A DNA stretch of 64,000 bases, taken from an uncultured Lachnoclostridium sp. (GTDB lineage Bacteria; Bacillota; Clostridia; Lachnospirales; Lachnospiraceae). The stretch lies in contig CALWLW010000011.1 in assembly GCA_944381625.1 (NCBI GenBank), forward strand, positions 43,915 to 107,914. The letters are read 5' to 3'. The position numbers were made by a program, and so were the translations under genes. Position 1 is the first letter of the stretch. The number at the start of each line of letters is the position of its first letter. The notes below the pieces were generated by a model. That model was not told the origin of the DNA, made no database searches, and saw nothing but the letters and a program-made list of their open reading frames with translations. Positions 15,454 through 24,950 of the stretch are shown here, in pieces.

Positions 15454-16383
15454 CTACTTAAGGAAGCCGCTGACGATCTGCTCCTCCGCTTCCTTTTCAG
15501 TCAGCCCCAGGGTCATCAGCTTGATCAGCTGTTCACCGGCGATCTTGCCGATGGCCGCCTCATGGATCAGGCTGGCGTCCAGATGGTTGGCGTCCAGGGA
15601 CGGCACGGCGTTCACATGGCCCTGGTCCATCAGGATGGCGTCACACTCCGTGTGCCCGTAGCACTCGTTATTTCCGCAGATCTTGGAATTGAACACCTGC
15701 TTCGACTCGCCCTTGGCCACGGAACGGGACACCACGTTGGCCGTGGAACCCACACCGTTTAAATCCACCTGAAAATTGGTCTCCGCGTACTGCTGTCCGT
15801 GGGTCATGATCTTCTCTTTGATGATCAGCGTGGCCCCGTCGTCCAGGTCTGCCGTCGTGTCGCGGATGGTGGAGTCCACGCCTTTGATCTGGGTGGTTTC
15901 CATCTCCATATAGCTGTCCGCGTCCATATGGATGATCGTGGTGGGGTTCAGGATCCGCTCCCCGGTCCCTTCTCCTTCACCGTAATGCTTCTCTATATAT
16001 CTTACCTTCGCGTTTTTCCCAATATGGAAGGCATGGATGCCGTCGTGCTCCGTAGTGTCGTCTCCGCCGCAGTGGATGCCGCACCCGGCCACAATCGTCA
16101 CATCGGCGTCTTCCCCGATATAAAAATCATTGTAAACCAGATCCTTCAGTCCGCTCTGGCTGACGATCACAGGGATGTGAACGCTCTCATTTTTAGTCCC
16201 CGGCTTGATGATAATATCAATGCCCGGTTTATCCTCTTTGCTCACAATATCAATGTTGGCTGTGGTATTGCGTCCGGCCAGACCTCCGTTGGAACGGAGA
16301 TTGTACGCGCCTTCCGGTACGCTGTGAAGATCCGCAATCTTCTCCAGCATATGCATCTGCAGCTGATCTATTTTCTGTTCCAT
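15454..16383 (-). CDS. smsB: SmsB: SufB/SufD-type scaffold of a minimal Fe-S assembly system
   Basis: 309 residues, shorter than SufB or SufD (about 420-480). The beta-helical core is visible in the series DADVTIVAGCGIHCGGDDTTEHDG, NAKVRYIEKHYGEG and MDADSYMEMETTQIKGVDST. The conserved C-terminal block holds CGNNECYGHTECDAILMD and ALPSLDANHLDAxLIHEAAIGKI-like residues, the place of cysteines and acids that hold the nascent cluster. ATG 16383 follows gtaggagggacagaag. smsC ends 12 bases upstream, so the pair is one operon. No SufS, SufU or NifU gene is beside it, as expected for SMS-type systems. Confidence 0.85.
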   Translation of the reverse strand: MEQKIDQLQMHMLEKIADLHSVPEGAYNLRSNGGLAGRNTTANIDIVSKEDKPGIDIIIKPGTKNESVHIPVIVSQSGLKDLVYNDFYIGEDADVTIVAGCGIHCGGDDTTEHDGIHAFHIGKNAKVRYIEKHYGEGEGTGERILNPTTIIHMDADSYMEMETTQIKGVDSTIRDTTADLDDGATLIIKEKIMTHGQQYAETNFQVDLNGVGSTANVVSRSVAKGESKQVFNSKICGNNECYGHTECDAILMDQGHVNAVPSLDANHLDASLIHEAAIGKIAGEQLIKLMTLGLTEKEAEEQIVSGFLK

Positions 16384-16395
16384 CTTCTGTCCCTC

Positions 16396-17121
16396 CTACA
16401 CAATCTTATTCATCAGGGTGCTGCAGGCTTCCGAAGAGGTCAAAAGCTTGGGCAGGACTTCTTCCCTGCTTCCCTGTTCCGTCACCTCGCCGTCCGCGAT
16501 CACCACGATGCTGTCCGCGATATTTAAGATCCTCTCCTGGTGGGAGATGATAATGATCGACCCGTCGATGGAATCGCGCATTCCTTCAAACACGCGGATC
16601 AGATTGTTGAAGCTCCAGAGATCGATTCCCGCCTCCGGCTCATCGAAGATGGAAAGTTTCGTTCCCCTGGCGATGATCATGGCGATCTCGATTCGCTTCA
16701 GTTCTCCGCCGGATAAAGATCCGTTGACTTCCCGGTTGATATAGTCTTTGGCGCAGAGCCCCACTTCGGACAGGTATTTGCACGCCCTGTTCAGGGACAG
16801 CGGCTCTCCGTGGGCCAGGTTGATCAGATCCAGGACCGTCAGCCCTTTAAAGCGCACCGGCTGCTGAAAGGCAAAGCTGATCCCTTTTTTCGCCCGGTCC
16901 GTAATGGACAGGTCTGTGATGTCTTCCCCGTTAAATAAGATTTTCCCGGAGGTGGGCCTGATAATACCGGCGATGATCTTCGCCATCGTGGATTTCCCGC
17001 CGCCGTTGGGCCCTGTGATCGCCACAAAGCTGTCTTCTATCTTTAAATTTACATGCTTGAGAATCCCCTTTTCCTGGGAATCCTCTGTAACCTGATAACA
17101 GATATCCTGTAATTCCAGCAT
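16396..17121 (-). CDS. smsC: SmsC: SufC-like ABC ATPase of the minimal Fe-S assembly system
   Basis: 241 residues. Walker A is GPNGGGKST (37-45), the Q-loop FAFQQP, signature SLSGGELKR, Walker B LSIFDEPEAGIDLWS, and the switch His in IIISHQERIL. The EPEAGID form is characteristic of SufC-type rather than transport ATPases, and there is no membrane partner. It should drive conformational change of the SmsB scaffold. ATG 17121 follows caggaggcgaatat. No operator for IscR or SufR is recognisable upstream. Confidence 0.88.
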   Translation of the reverse strand: MLELQDICYQVTEDSQEKGILKHVNLKIEDSFVAITGPNGGGKSTMAKIIAGIIRPTSGKILFNGEDITDLSITDRAKKGISFAFQQPVRFKGLTVLDLINLAHGEPLSLNRACKYLSEVGLCAKDYINREVNGSLSGGELKRIEIAMIIARGTKLSIFDEPEAGIDLWSFNNLIRVFEGMRDSIDGSIIIISHQERILNIADSIVVIADGEVTEQGSREEVLPKLLTSSEACSTLMNKIV

Positions 17122-17248
17122 ATATTCGCCTCCTGTGTACCATTTTCCATGGGCCGCTCCTGGCGTCCCATTAGATTATCATAACAGTGCGGAAAATCTT
17201 TGGCAAGACCCATTTCAAAATGTTCCCGGTTTTGGCAAATAATTGTGA

Positions 17249-20200
17249 TCAGTCTTCCTCTGCCGCAGCCTCTCTGCCAGAACGGCCATGCTTCCGCTTT
17301 ACACAGCAGGCAATGATTCCCGCCGCGCACATCACTGCCGCAGCCGCGGCCGCGGTTCCCCAGGCAGAGGTTTTCTCCAGTACCAGGACGTATCCATTCT
17401 TTTCCAGTTTCAGATCAGCGGCCAGGAAGCTTCCTGTCTTCTGCGCATCCCGGATCTCATCCGTCCATTCCATGCTGCCGGAAACCGCGGCCAGGGAATT
17501 TCCTCTGCGGGAACGCTTCACTTTCAGAGAGATTTCCTGATCCAACGCTTCCACCTGACTGATTTCATAACGGTAAGCAGCTCTCAGCCGGTATCTTCCG
17601 GCCACTCCCTGTTCCTCCAGCATCTGTTCCAAAGACGCCGCCTCTTCCTCCGAGGCTTCTTCCACCTTCAGCGTGCTGTCCGGGTAAAAGCTTCCTCCCA
17701 GCAGGATCTGCGCCTCTCCTTCCTGCGCGTCCGATGACAGGGACGGAAGGAAAGCCCGGTACACAGAATGCACCGTCAGATTCCTTCGGATGGAACGTAA
17801 GTCCTTCTCTTCCCAGAAAGCGTATTCGCCCTCCGGGACTGTAAGCGCGGGATATTTTTCTCCCGGCAGACTGTCCCCATAGGTAAAAGTGCCTTCCCAC
17901 ACGGTCTCCCCTTTGTCCACAAAACGTACGGTGAAATTTTGGAAATTCTCAGGAAGCGGTTTCTGCGCCAACAGCTCTTCGTAGCTCACCCCGGAAGCCT
18001 CTGCCTTCCGGGTCACACCGTTCACGGCTCCATAACCGTTTTCCACGAACCAGTTGTTTTCCACGGCTCCTTCCGCACTGCCCGCGACGGCCCCGCTGTA
18101 AGCGGCTTTCTCCTCCGACGGCTCCAGATAGGCGCAGATATAACAGCCGCTGACGTCCTCTCCTTTTCCTGCAGCGCCGCCCAGATAAGCCTCAGCGCTC
18201 ACACCGCCCAGATAATAGCAGTCCCGGATGGCGTTTTTTGACTGTCCCGCAATCCCTCCGGCATAGCTGCCGTCTGCGGCCTGCACATCTTCGTAGCTCT
18301 CGCAGGATACGATCACGCCGTAATCTGCTTTTCCCGCAATACCGCCTGCGTATCCCTGCTCCGCGGACACAGCCGCTGTATTGACGCAGTCAGCGACCAG
18401 CGCCTGGACATGCCGGGTTAACTTTGTGTCATCGTCGTCATCCTCCTCATCGTCCTTCGCTTCCAGCAGATCAAACGGCCAGTCGGCGGTTCTTTTGGCG
18501 CTGTCTTTGGAGATGCTGCCCACAATCCCGCCTCCCCGGCTGTCAGCAAGAATCTCGCCAGAGTTATCGCAGGAGGCCACCTTCCCTTCTTCTTCCGTCC
18601 CATCCATCAGCTCTGATACGTCCACATAGACCGTCCGCTCCTGGATGCTGCGGGTAAGGTCGTCCAGGCCGTCCGAGAGAATTCCCCGGATATTTTCAAA
18701 ATGTTTTTCCACGTCGTCCAATCGGTCAGACACCCCGTCCATATCGCTTTCCAGCGTATCCCCGGAGGATTCCATCTGGTCGGAGATCCGGTCCCCCTGC
18801 CCCTGCAGGTCTGTTTTCATACGGTCCATCGTATCTCCAAAATCATCCAGCGTGTTCCCAAGAGATCTGTCGATGGCCCGAATCTGATCCTCCATGGTCT
18901 TAAAGTCCTGGCTCAGACGCTCCGCCTGGCCCGGAAACTGTTCCAGCGTGCCCATGATCCCCTGCATCTGCGCCTGGATATCCGCGCTGAGTTCCTGCAG
19001 TTTCCGGAGCAGCTCCGCCGCCTGGGACGACTCCGCCGCTGCCGCGTCCGACACGCCCTCCGTCGTACATACAAAAGCCATGGGCGTCATCCCTGTCCCG
19101 TCGGATGCCGGAGCAGGATCATCTGCATCCTGAGCCGGGGACGTTTCTGCCGGAGCAGCTGGGACTTCCTCCTCCGGAGCGGCTGGAGATTCCTCTGCCG
19201 GGGCGGCTGAGACTTCCTCCTCCGAAGCGGCTGGAGATTCCTCCGCTGGGGTGTCTGTCCCCGGCTCCGCCGGCTCCTCTTGATTCTGCCCTGCCTCCTG
19301 CACTTCGTCTGTGACAGCGTCTGCACTGACGTTATTTTCTGTACTGTCTTTCCCCGTCGGCTCGATGACGTCCTCTTCGGTTCTGTTTTCCCCTGCCGGC
19401 TCATCGCCATCCTCTTCTGTACTGTCTTCCTCCGCCGGCTCGCCGCCACCCTCTTCGCTTTCGTCTTCCCCCGCCGGCTCATCGCCATCCTCTTCTGTGG
19501 AATCTCCTGCGGAGCCCGCGTTCTGCAGATATCCTTCCAGATCTTCCAGTTTCCCCTGCAGCTGTCCTATCTGCTCCTGGTACTGGTCCAGCACTCCCTG
19601 CAGCGCGTCCCCCTGCTGGGCCGCATACGGTTTCAGCTGCTCTATCAGAGCCTGCATCTGCCGGATATCCTCCCGGATCTGCGCCGCGCGGCCTGCCAGG
19701 TCTTCTGCTCCTGTCAGGAACTGCATCCCATCTATGGTATTTTCCAGGCTGGACACCCGATCCTCCAGCTCTTCTCTTCCGTCTTCCGCCAAATCTCCGT
19801 ATTCGTCCAGGTATCCTCTGACAGAACTGCGGAGGGCCTTCAGCTGATCCGACAATATGTCCACGTTATCCCACAGATGATCGCCGGTTTCACGGGCCGC
19901 GTCAGACAACGCGTCCACCGCATCGGACAGTGCGTCCAGTTCATCCTCCAGCTCCTGCCTGTATTCCCGGTCATAGCAGGCCGCTTCGTAAGGGTCAAAA
20001 TAACCCACGATCCCTCCGACGCTTTTCCGTCCGCTTACCGTGCCTTCGTTCCGGCAGTATATCAGTTCCCCGCTTTGCCTCCCGGCAACTCCGCCCACTT
20101 CCTCTCCCAGATGGGCGCAGCCCACCGTACCCTTATTGGTACAATAGGCAAGTTTTCCCGATGATATACCGGCGATTCCCCCGGTCTGGCTGGAACGTTC

Positions 20201-20923
20201 GTCTTTTGCCAGTCCCGCTGCCGCGCCCGGTATGGAGACCGTCATACTTCCGTCCCCGTCCATCTCCTTTTTCACTTTCTGGCTGGTATTCACGCCTCCT
20301 GTATTGACACAATCTGACACTGTGCCCCGGTTGTCCCCGATGATTCCCCCAGTGTTGGTTCTTCCATCCGCCGACGCTTCGTTGGTGCACCGGAGAATTA
20401 CGCCGCTTTCCAGATTGACGCCCGCGATCCCGCCGGTCTGCTGATATCCGTTCAGTGACCCTCTGCTCGCGCAGTCCCGTATGGTTCCCGCGTTGCTGCC
20501 CGCGATGATCCCCATATTCTCCTGCTCTTCTCCGCCCAGCGCTTCCGCTTCCACAGTCAGGCCAAAGATCAGTCCCTCATCTCCCACATAGCGGAACAGG
20601 CCGTAATCCGACATATCTCCATCCAGCACCACGCCTGTGATCTCATGCCCGTTCCCGTCAAAGGTTCCGTTCATTACCGGAATACAAAAATCTTCATAAC
20701 CGCTCAGATCAAGATCCGCATCCAGCCGGAAACGTTTCCCTTCAGAAAATGTTTCGTCCATGCACCGGTCCGCCAGAAGCAGAAAATCATCCTCGCTGGT
20801 AATGGATATTACAGTGGCATCCCCTTCCGCCTGCAGGCAGACTCCGGCCTGTGACGCGGCCAATGACACAGCCAGCGCCGCAGAGAGGATTCTTCCCTTT
20901 CCATTTTTCCTCATTTTCCTCAT
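17249..20923 (-). CDS. Large surface-anchored GLUG-repeat/coiled-coil protein, RND partner
   Basis: 1224 residues. A signal peptide (residues 1-33) precedes a GLUG-type beta-helix with repeats such as NAGTIRDCASRGSLNGYQQTGGIAG, up to about residue 325. A first coiled coil (about 330-480), a Glu/Pro/Ala-rich low-complexity stretch (about 490-625), a second heptad-rich region (650-790) and a second GLUG block (about 800-960) follow. A C-terminal domain precedes one TM helix near 1185-1205 and a basic tail (CCVKRKHGRSGR). Its start overlaps the RND gene stop by four bases, so the two are translationally coupled. It probably stands outside the membrane beside the transporter. Function unknown. 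Confidence 0.75.
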   Translation of the reverse strand: MRKMRKNGKGRILSAALAVSLAASQAGVCLQAEGDATVISITSEDDFLLLADRCMDETFSEGKRFRLDADLDLSGYEDFCIPVMNGTFDGNGHEITGVVLDGDMSDYGLFRYVGDEGLIFGLTVEAEALGGEEQENMGIIAGSNAGTIRDCASRGSLNGYQQTGGIAGVNLESGVILRCTNEASADGRTNTGGIIGDNRGTVSDCVNTGGVNTSQKVKKEMDGDGSMTVSIPGAAAGLAKDERSSQTGGIAGISSGKLAYCTNKGTVGCAHLGEEVGGVAGRQSGELIYCRNEGTVSGRKSVGGIVGYFDPYEAACYDREYRQELEDELDALSDAVDALSDAARETGDHLWDNVDILSDQLKALRSSVRGYLDEYGDLAEDGREELEDRVSSLENTIDGMQFLTGAEDLAGRAAQIREDIRQMQALIEQLKPYAAQQGDALQGVLDQYQEQIGQLQGKLEDLEGYLQNAGSAGDSTEEDGDEPAGEDESEEGGGEPAEEDSTEEDGDEPAGENRTEEDVIEPTGKDSTENNVSADAVTDEVQEAGQNQEEPAEPGTDTPAEESPAASEEEVSAAPAEESPAAPEEEVPAAPAETSPAQDADDPAPASDGTGMTPMAFVCTTEGVSDAAAAESSQAAELLRKLQELSADIQAQMQGIMGTLEQFPGQAERLSQDFKTMEDQIRAIDRSLGNTLDDFGDTMDRMKTDLQGQGDRISDQMESSGDTLESDMDGVSDRLDDVEKHFENIRGILSDGLDDLTRSIQERTVYVDVSELMDGTEEEGKVASCDNSGEILADSRGGGIVGSISKDSAKRTADWPFDLLEAKDDEEDDDDDTKLTRHVQALVADCVNTAAVSAEQGYAGGIAGKADYGVIVSCESYEDVQAADGSYAGGIAGQSKNAIRDCYYLGGVSAEAYLGGAAGKGEDVSGCYICAYLEPSEEKAAYSGAVAGSAEGAVENNWFVENGYGAVNGVTRKAEASGVSYEELLAQKPLPENFQNFTVRFVDKGETVWEGTFTYGDSLPGEKYPALTVPEGEYAFWEEKDLRSIRRNLTVHSVYRAFLPSLSSDAQEGEAQILLGGSFYPDSTLKVEEASEEEAASLEQMLEEQGVAGRYRLRAAYRYEISQVEALDQEISLKVKRSRRGNSLAAVSGSMEWTDEIRDAQKTGSFLAADLKLEKNGYVLVLEKTSAWGTAAAAAAVMCAAGIIACCVKRKHGRSGREAAAEED

Positions 20924-23286
20924 GCCTCTTTTCCTCCTTCTGCCGCCTTATGATCTTTCAGCTGTCCATGGATCTGTCCGTGGATCTTCCGTATATCCCA
21001 TTTCGAGTAGCTTTTCTGGATCAGTCCGTCAAATGCATACAAAAGCTGGGGCAGGATCAGCATTACCAGGACGATGGACGTCAGCGTCCCCGTTCCCAGC
21101 GTCGTCCCCAGAGAAGCAATCACAGGGTTTGACGTCATCTGTCCTATAAGGAAGCCCGCGATGGTCATAATGCTTCCCGACGTAATGATCGTCGCGAAGC
21201 ACTGGCTCAGCGTCTCCACCACAGCAGCCTTCTTATCCGCCATCGTCCTGCGCAGTTCCACATAGCGGTTGGTGATCACAATAGCGTAATCAATGGTGGC
21301 TCCCATCTGGATGGAACTGACAATCAGATAACTCAGGAAAAACATCGGCGTCCCAAGAACGGCCGGTATGGAAAAATTGATCCAGATACTGCTCTGGATG
21401 GTGGCTACCATAATAACCGGCAGGCTGTAGGACCGAAAGGTAAAGAACAGAATAACTAAGACAAAAAGTGCCGTCAGGACGCTGATCATCACATTGTCGG
21501 TCAGGAACGACTTGCTCAGGTCGTAGTCGCTGGTGGAATCTCCCACCACATAGACTTCATTGTAATACTTCCTGGCCGTCTCCCTCACCTGGTCAATGGT
21601 ATCAAAGGTCTCCTTCCCCTCCACCGGGCCCGACATGGTAAACAAAAGGCGGGAATACTCTTCCCCTTCCAGCTGTTCCCGTGCCTCGCTGACCTGTTTG
21701 TGCAGATCCTGGATATCCTGGGACAGATCCTCAGGGAAATCAAATGTCTCATTTTCTTCCTCGCCGTACAGGAAATCGATCATGGAGATCAGCGACACCT
21801 GAAATTCGTCGATGGAATCCAGAAACGCCCCGTACTTTTCCTCTTTCCACGCATAGAAACGGTACAGAAGACGCACGGTATCAATGTCCATATCCGTGAC
21901 TTCCGCCATCTCCTGGGGATTCAGCCGGTCTGTCAGCACATACTTTTCCTCATCATCCACCGCAATATTGGCCAGTCCCATGGTGGTCTCCACCTGATCC
22001 AGCTTCTCTATCTCTGCCATGACCGCCGCTTCACTGTCATAGTCTCCTCTGGGGACTACCAGCGCCATACTGTTATCCAGCTCAAATTTCCCGGAAATAG
22101 CTTTCTTGGACGTCAGATATTCGTTCATCTTAGCAGACTCCACCGAATTGACATCATAGCTATACTGGCAGTTGCTGGACAGGAAAATCCCCGCTGCCGC
22201 CACGCACAAGAAAACCGGCAGGGTCACCCGGCGAACCGCCACCACAAATCTTCCCCATCCGTCGATCCTGGGGACGAAACTCTTGTGCATCGTCCGCTGG
22301 ATATACCGGTCTCCGAACATGATCAGCGACGGCATAAAGCCGAATACAGCGAGCATGCTCATGATGATCGCCTTGGCCATCACACGCCCCAGGTCCAAAC
22401 CAATTCCGAACTGCATGAACATCAGCGCCACCATTCCCGCAATGGTCGTTAAGGAACTGGAGGCAATCTCCGGTATGCCTTTCGCCAGGGCGCGCACCAG
22501 CGCCTCCTCACTGCTGACCGTATTTTTTTCTTCCATATACCGGTGGAACAGGATGATCGCATAATCGATGGCCAGGGCAAGCTGCAGCACCACACCCACC
22601 GCATTGGTGATGAAGGATACCGTGCCGAAGATGAAATTGGTACCCATATTCATCACCGCCGCCATGGCGAAGGTAAGCATAAAGATGGGGATCTCCGCAT
22701 AGGTTCCAGACGTAAACCACAGCACCAGCGTGATGATCACCACTGCGATCACCAGTATAACGCCCATCTCGTCCTGCAGTTCCGCGCTGTCGTCCTTGTC
22801 CACTGTGGTGTAGACGTATGTATCATAATCTGCCAGCAGTTCCCGGATCTCCGCCATGGCGTGCTGGACGGCAGTCTCTTCTTCCTCGCCCTCAAAGGTG
22901 ATACTGAAGAGAGCGGACAGGTCAGTGTACACGTCTCTCAGCGCTTCCGCGTCCGTGATCTCTCCGTTTTCCTCCGCGTCCTCGTCCGTTTCCTCATAAA
23001 ATTCCACCTGGGACACACCCCGGACCTCCCGGAGTCTGTCCGCCAGTTCCTGCGCGGCGTGAAAATCGATATTTTCCACCATCACTTTCGCCGTACCCAG
23101 CGTGACGAACTGTTCTTCCATCAAATCCAGCCCCCGGCGCGTCTCCGTATCCTCCGCCAGATAGCTGGTCAGTTCATTTTCCACCTCCACTCTGGGGATC
23201 ATAAAAAGACAAAAAATAAACAGGACCATAAAACCTGCAAAAATCAGGTTTCTCTTGGCCACAATCAATTCTGCTGCTCTTCTCAA
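20920..23286 (-). CDS. RND-superfamily (MMPL-type) transporter
   Basis: 788 residues with the duplicated RND plan: TM1 at 14-30, a large extracytoplasmic loop (about 31-170), five TMs (about 175-340), TM7 near 355-375, a second loop (about 376-590) and five more TMs to 745. Family motifs include LALAIDYAIILFHRYMEEK and its second-half partner MGATIDYAIVITNRYVELR, with the proton-relay acid in each TM4/TM10. It should use the proton gradient to move lipids or hydrophobic compounds. ATG 23286 follows aaggaggaagagg-like sequence. A TetR-type promoter-operator lies just upstream and the GLUG gene is coupled downstream. Confidence 0.88.
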   Translation of the reverse strand: MRRAAELIVAKRNLIFAGFMVLFIFCLFMIPRVEVENELTSYLAEDTETRRGLDLMEEQFVTLGTAKVMVENIDFHAAQELADRLREVRGVSQVEFYEETDEDAEENGEITDAEALRDVYTDLSALFSITFEGEEEETAVQHAMAEIRELLADYDTYVYTTVDKDDSAELQDEMGVILVIAVVIITLVLWFTSGTYAEIPIFMLTFAMAAVMNMGTNFIFGTVSFITNAVGVVLQLALAIDYAIILFHRYMEEKNTVSSEEALVRALAKGIPEIASSSLTTIAGMVALMFMQFGIGLDLGRVMAKAIIMSMLAVFGFMPSLIMFGDRYIQRTMHKSFVPRIDGWGRFVVAVRRVTLPVFLCVAAAGIFLSSNCQYSYDVNSVESAKMNEYLTSKKAISGKFELDNSMALVVPRGDYDSEAAVMAEIEKLDQVETTMGLANIAVDDEEKYVLTDRLNPQEMAEVTDMDIDTVRLLYRFYAWKEEKYGAFLDSIDEFQVSLISMIDFLYGEEENETFDFPEDLSQDIQDLHKQVSEAREQLEGEEYSRLLFTMSGPVEGKETFDTIDQVRETARKYYNEVYVVGDSTSDYDLSKSFLTDNVMISVLTALFVLVILFFTFRSYSLPVIMVATIQSSIWINFSIPAVLGTPMFFLSYLIVSSIQMGATIDYAIVITNRYVELRRTMADKKAAVVETLSQCFATIITSGSIMTIAGFLIGQMTSNPVIASLGTTLGTGTLTSIVLVMLILPQLLYAFDGLIQKSYSKWDIRKIHGQIHGQLKDHKAAEGGKEA

Positions 23287-23306
23287 GCCTCTTCCTCCTT
23301 GTCATC

Positions 23307-23362
23307 TGTTACACCTGTAACAATACGGTATGTATCATAATACAAATGTACACAAGAAACAA
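23307..23362 (-). promoter_or_regulatory. Promoter and TetR-type operator of the RND/GLUG operon
   Basis: On the minus strand TTGTTT (23357-23362), a 17-base spacer and TATGAT (23334-23339) make a sigmaA promoter. The palindrome TGTTACA-CC-TGTAACA (23307-23322) follows at about +5 to +20, an arrangement that lets a bound repressor block initiation. The TetR gene encoded just upstream is the obvious candidate. Confidence 0.65.
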
Positions 23363-23459
23363 GAACGCAGACCGGGATTGTGACAAAACGGCCCTGTTTG
23401 TTTTCCCGCGGTCCGCGGGAATATTCTGCTTTCGGTCGCTGTCAAAACAGCGGTGTCTG

Positions 23460-24002
23460 TCAAAAAGGCGGCCTGTCCTCCGTCAGGAACCTTGCCATCT
23501 CTTCCGGCGTCTCCTTCATCCCACTCTCCATCCAGTGCAGGATCAGCATGCCGAACCTTCCCGCCTCCCCGTAGATCCAGTATTCTGTATCTTTTCCTTC
23601 CTCCATCCCCAGGACATGCTCCGCCAGATACCTGCAGTAATGGAGCAGGTTCTCAAGGATGCGGTCATACATCTTGGCATGAAACACATTTTTCAGCAGG
23701 ATATGATGCTCGCCGCAGATGCGGAATATCTCTTCCGCCAGCCAGAGCCTGTCCAGAGTATGCGATCTCCGGATACGTTCCAGCAGCTCCCCGAACACTT
23801 CATCCGCATACTGAGCCAGGATGTCGTCTTTGGATTTGTACAGGCGGTAATAGGACATCCGGGAAACCCCCGCTTTCTTCGCAATCTCTGTGATCGTAAT
23901 CTCTTCGTACGGCTTTTTTTCCATTAAAAGCAAGAGTGCCGTATACAGGCACTCTTTTGTCATTGTTTCTGTTTTCTTTTCCGATGTTCGCTGCTCTGTC
24001 AT
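23460..24002 (-). CDS. TetR/AcrR family regulator
   Basis: ATG 24002 (MTEQRTSEKKTETM) follows cttgagaggagaaac; an ATG six codons earlier (24020) is weaker. 180 residues. The HTH is EEITITEIAKKAGVSRMSYYRLYKSKDDIL (about residues 34-63 of the product) and the C-terminal half is the helical ligand/dimer domain. It is transcribed towards the RND/GLUG operon, 173 bases away, where a palindromic site overlaps the transcript start. It most likely represses that operon and responds to an exported compound. Confidence 0.88.
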   Translation of the reverse strand: MTEQRTSEKKTETMTKECLYTALLLLMEKKPYEEITITEIAKKAGVSRMSYYRLYKSKDDILAQYADEVFGELLERIRRSHTLDRLWLAEEIFRICGEHHILLKNVFHAKMYDRILENLLHYCRYLAEHVLGMEEGKDTEYWIYGEAGRFGMLILHWMESGMKETPEEMARFLTEDRPPF

Positions 24003-24029
24003 GTTTCTCCTCTCAAGCATGCTTGCCGT

Positions 24030-24791
24030 TTACCCGGCCACCGGCGCCAGCAGTACCTTTCCTGTACCGCGGTATACATTGACCAGGCCCTCTCCGGACG
24101 CGGCGGATCCGATCAGTGTCTTACCGGAACGCTCCACTGTGAATTCCAGCGTGCCGCTCCAGGCAATCGCCATGTTGCCGTCCACTTTCAGTACATCGTT
24201 GTTCAGCGTAATCTCGATCAGCTCTTCTCTGGGCGTTAAGGATTCCAGGCAGACCACGCCGGAGCCGCTCAGTCCCAGATTGAACAGTCCTTCGCCTCCC
24301 GCCACCGCGGAAGAGATGTTGGAGCGCATCACTGCCTTATGCTTCAGGCTGGACTCACAGGCAAGAAACAGGCCGTCGTCCAGTACAATGGAACCGTTCC
24401 AGTCGCTCACATCTTCCAGGAGGATATAACGATAAGTGGGTTCCAGCACCAGGATGCCGTCTCCGGTGTATTCCGGCTTAATGGCGGATTCTCCGGTCAC
24501 CTTGCCCCTCACTGCCTTGCCGAACAGGTCCCCGACGCCTTTAATGCCTGTGGTGGCGTTCACGTTTCCCGCCATCCACTGCATCGCCCCCGCCTGCAGC
24601 GTCACATGAGATTTGCTCAAATCGCAGATCACCTGGCGCTTGCGCACGTTCATCTCGTTACAGTAATACGCATTCTGCGCGCTGGCCGGTGTAACGCTTA
24701 AATCCCGCAGATATTCCACCGCCGTAAAAGCGCCCTTGCTGTCCAGGATCCTCACATCGTCGTTATCAGTAAAATTTTTGATCTGAAACAT
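24030..24791 (-). CDS. AIM24-family protein
   Basis: 253 residues matching the AIM24/TIGR00266-like beta-sandwich family: MEWMAG-like MQWMAGNVNATTG near 71-83, GEGLFNLGLSGSGVVCLES (about 167-185), DNDVLKVDGNMAIAW-like NNDVLKVDGNMAIAW and the Gly-rich end SGEGLVNVYRGTGKVLLAPV. There is no signal or TM segment, so it is cytosolic. The bacterial function is not established. ATG 24791 follows tccaaggaggaaggattt. The TetR gene begins 27 bases downstream and is probably co-transcribed. Confidence 0.85.
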   Translation of the reverse strand: MFQIKNFTDNDDVRILDSKGAFTAVEYLRDLSVTPASAQNAYYCNEMNVRKRQVICDLSKSHVTLQAGAMQWMAGNVNATTGIKGVGDLFGKAVRGKVTGESAIKPEYTGDGILVLEPTYRYILLEDVSDWNGSIVLDDGLFLACESSLKHKAVMRSNISSAVAGGEGLFNLGLSGSGVVCLESLTPREELIEITLNNDVLKVDGNMAIAWSGTLEFTVERSGKTLIGSAASGEGLVNVYRGTGKVLLAPVAG

Positions 24792-24921
24792 AAATCCTTC
24801 CTCCTTGGAATTCTTTTTATGCTTTTATTATATTTCATAATCACCGGAAGCACAACTGAAGGTTCTCTTAATTCCGCAGAGCATTCCCCGCTTGCTGCGC
24901 ATCCAGGGACCACTTTCATGC

Positions 24922-24948
24922 TTACAGTACCTCCAGAATTGCCGTCAT
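24922..24948 (-). pseudogene. Relic of a second aroD 3' end
   Basis: Directly after the aroD stop the minus strand reads ATG ACG GCA ATT CTG GAG, then GTA CTG TAA, giving MTAILEVL and stop. The true aroD end is MAAILEAL and stop. The two 29-base units align without gaps at about 21 positions, and most differences fall at third codon positions. It looks like the tail of a diverged aroD allele left behind by a recombination or tandem duplication. Confidence 0.5.
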
Positions 24949-24950
24949 GC

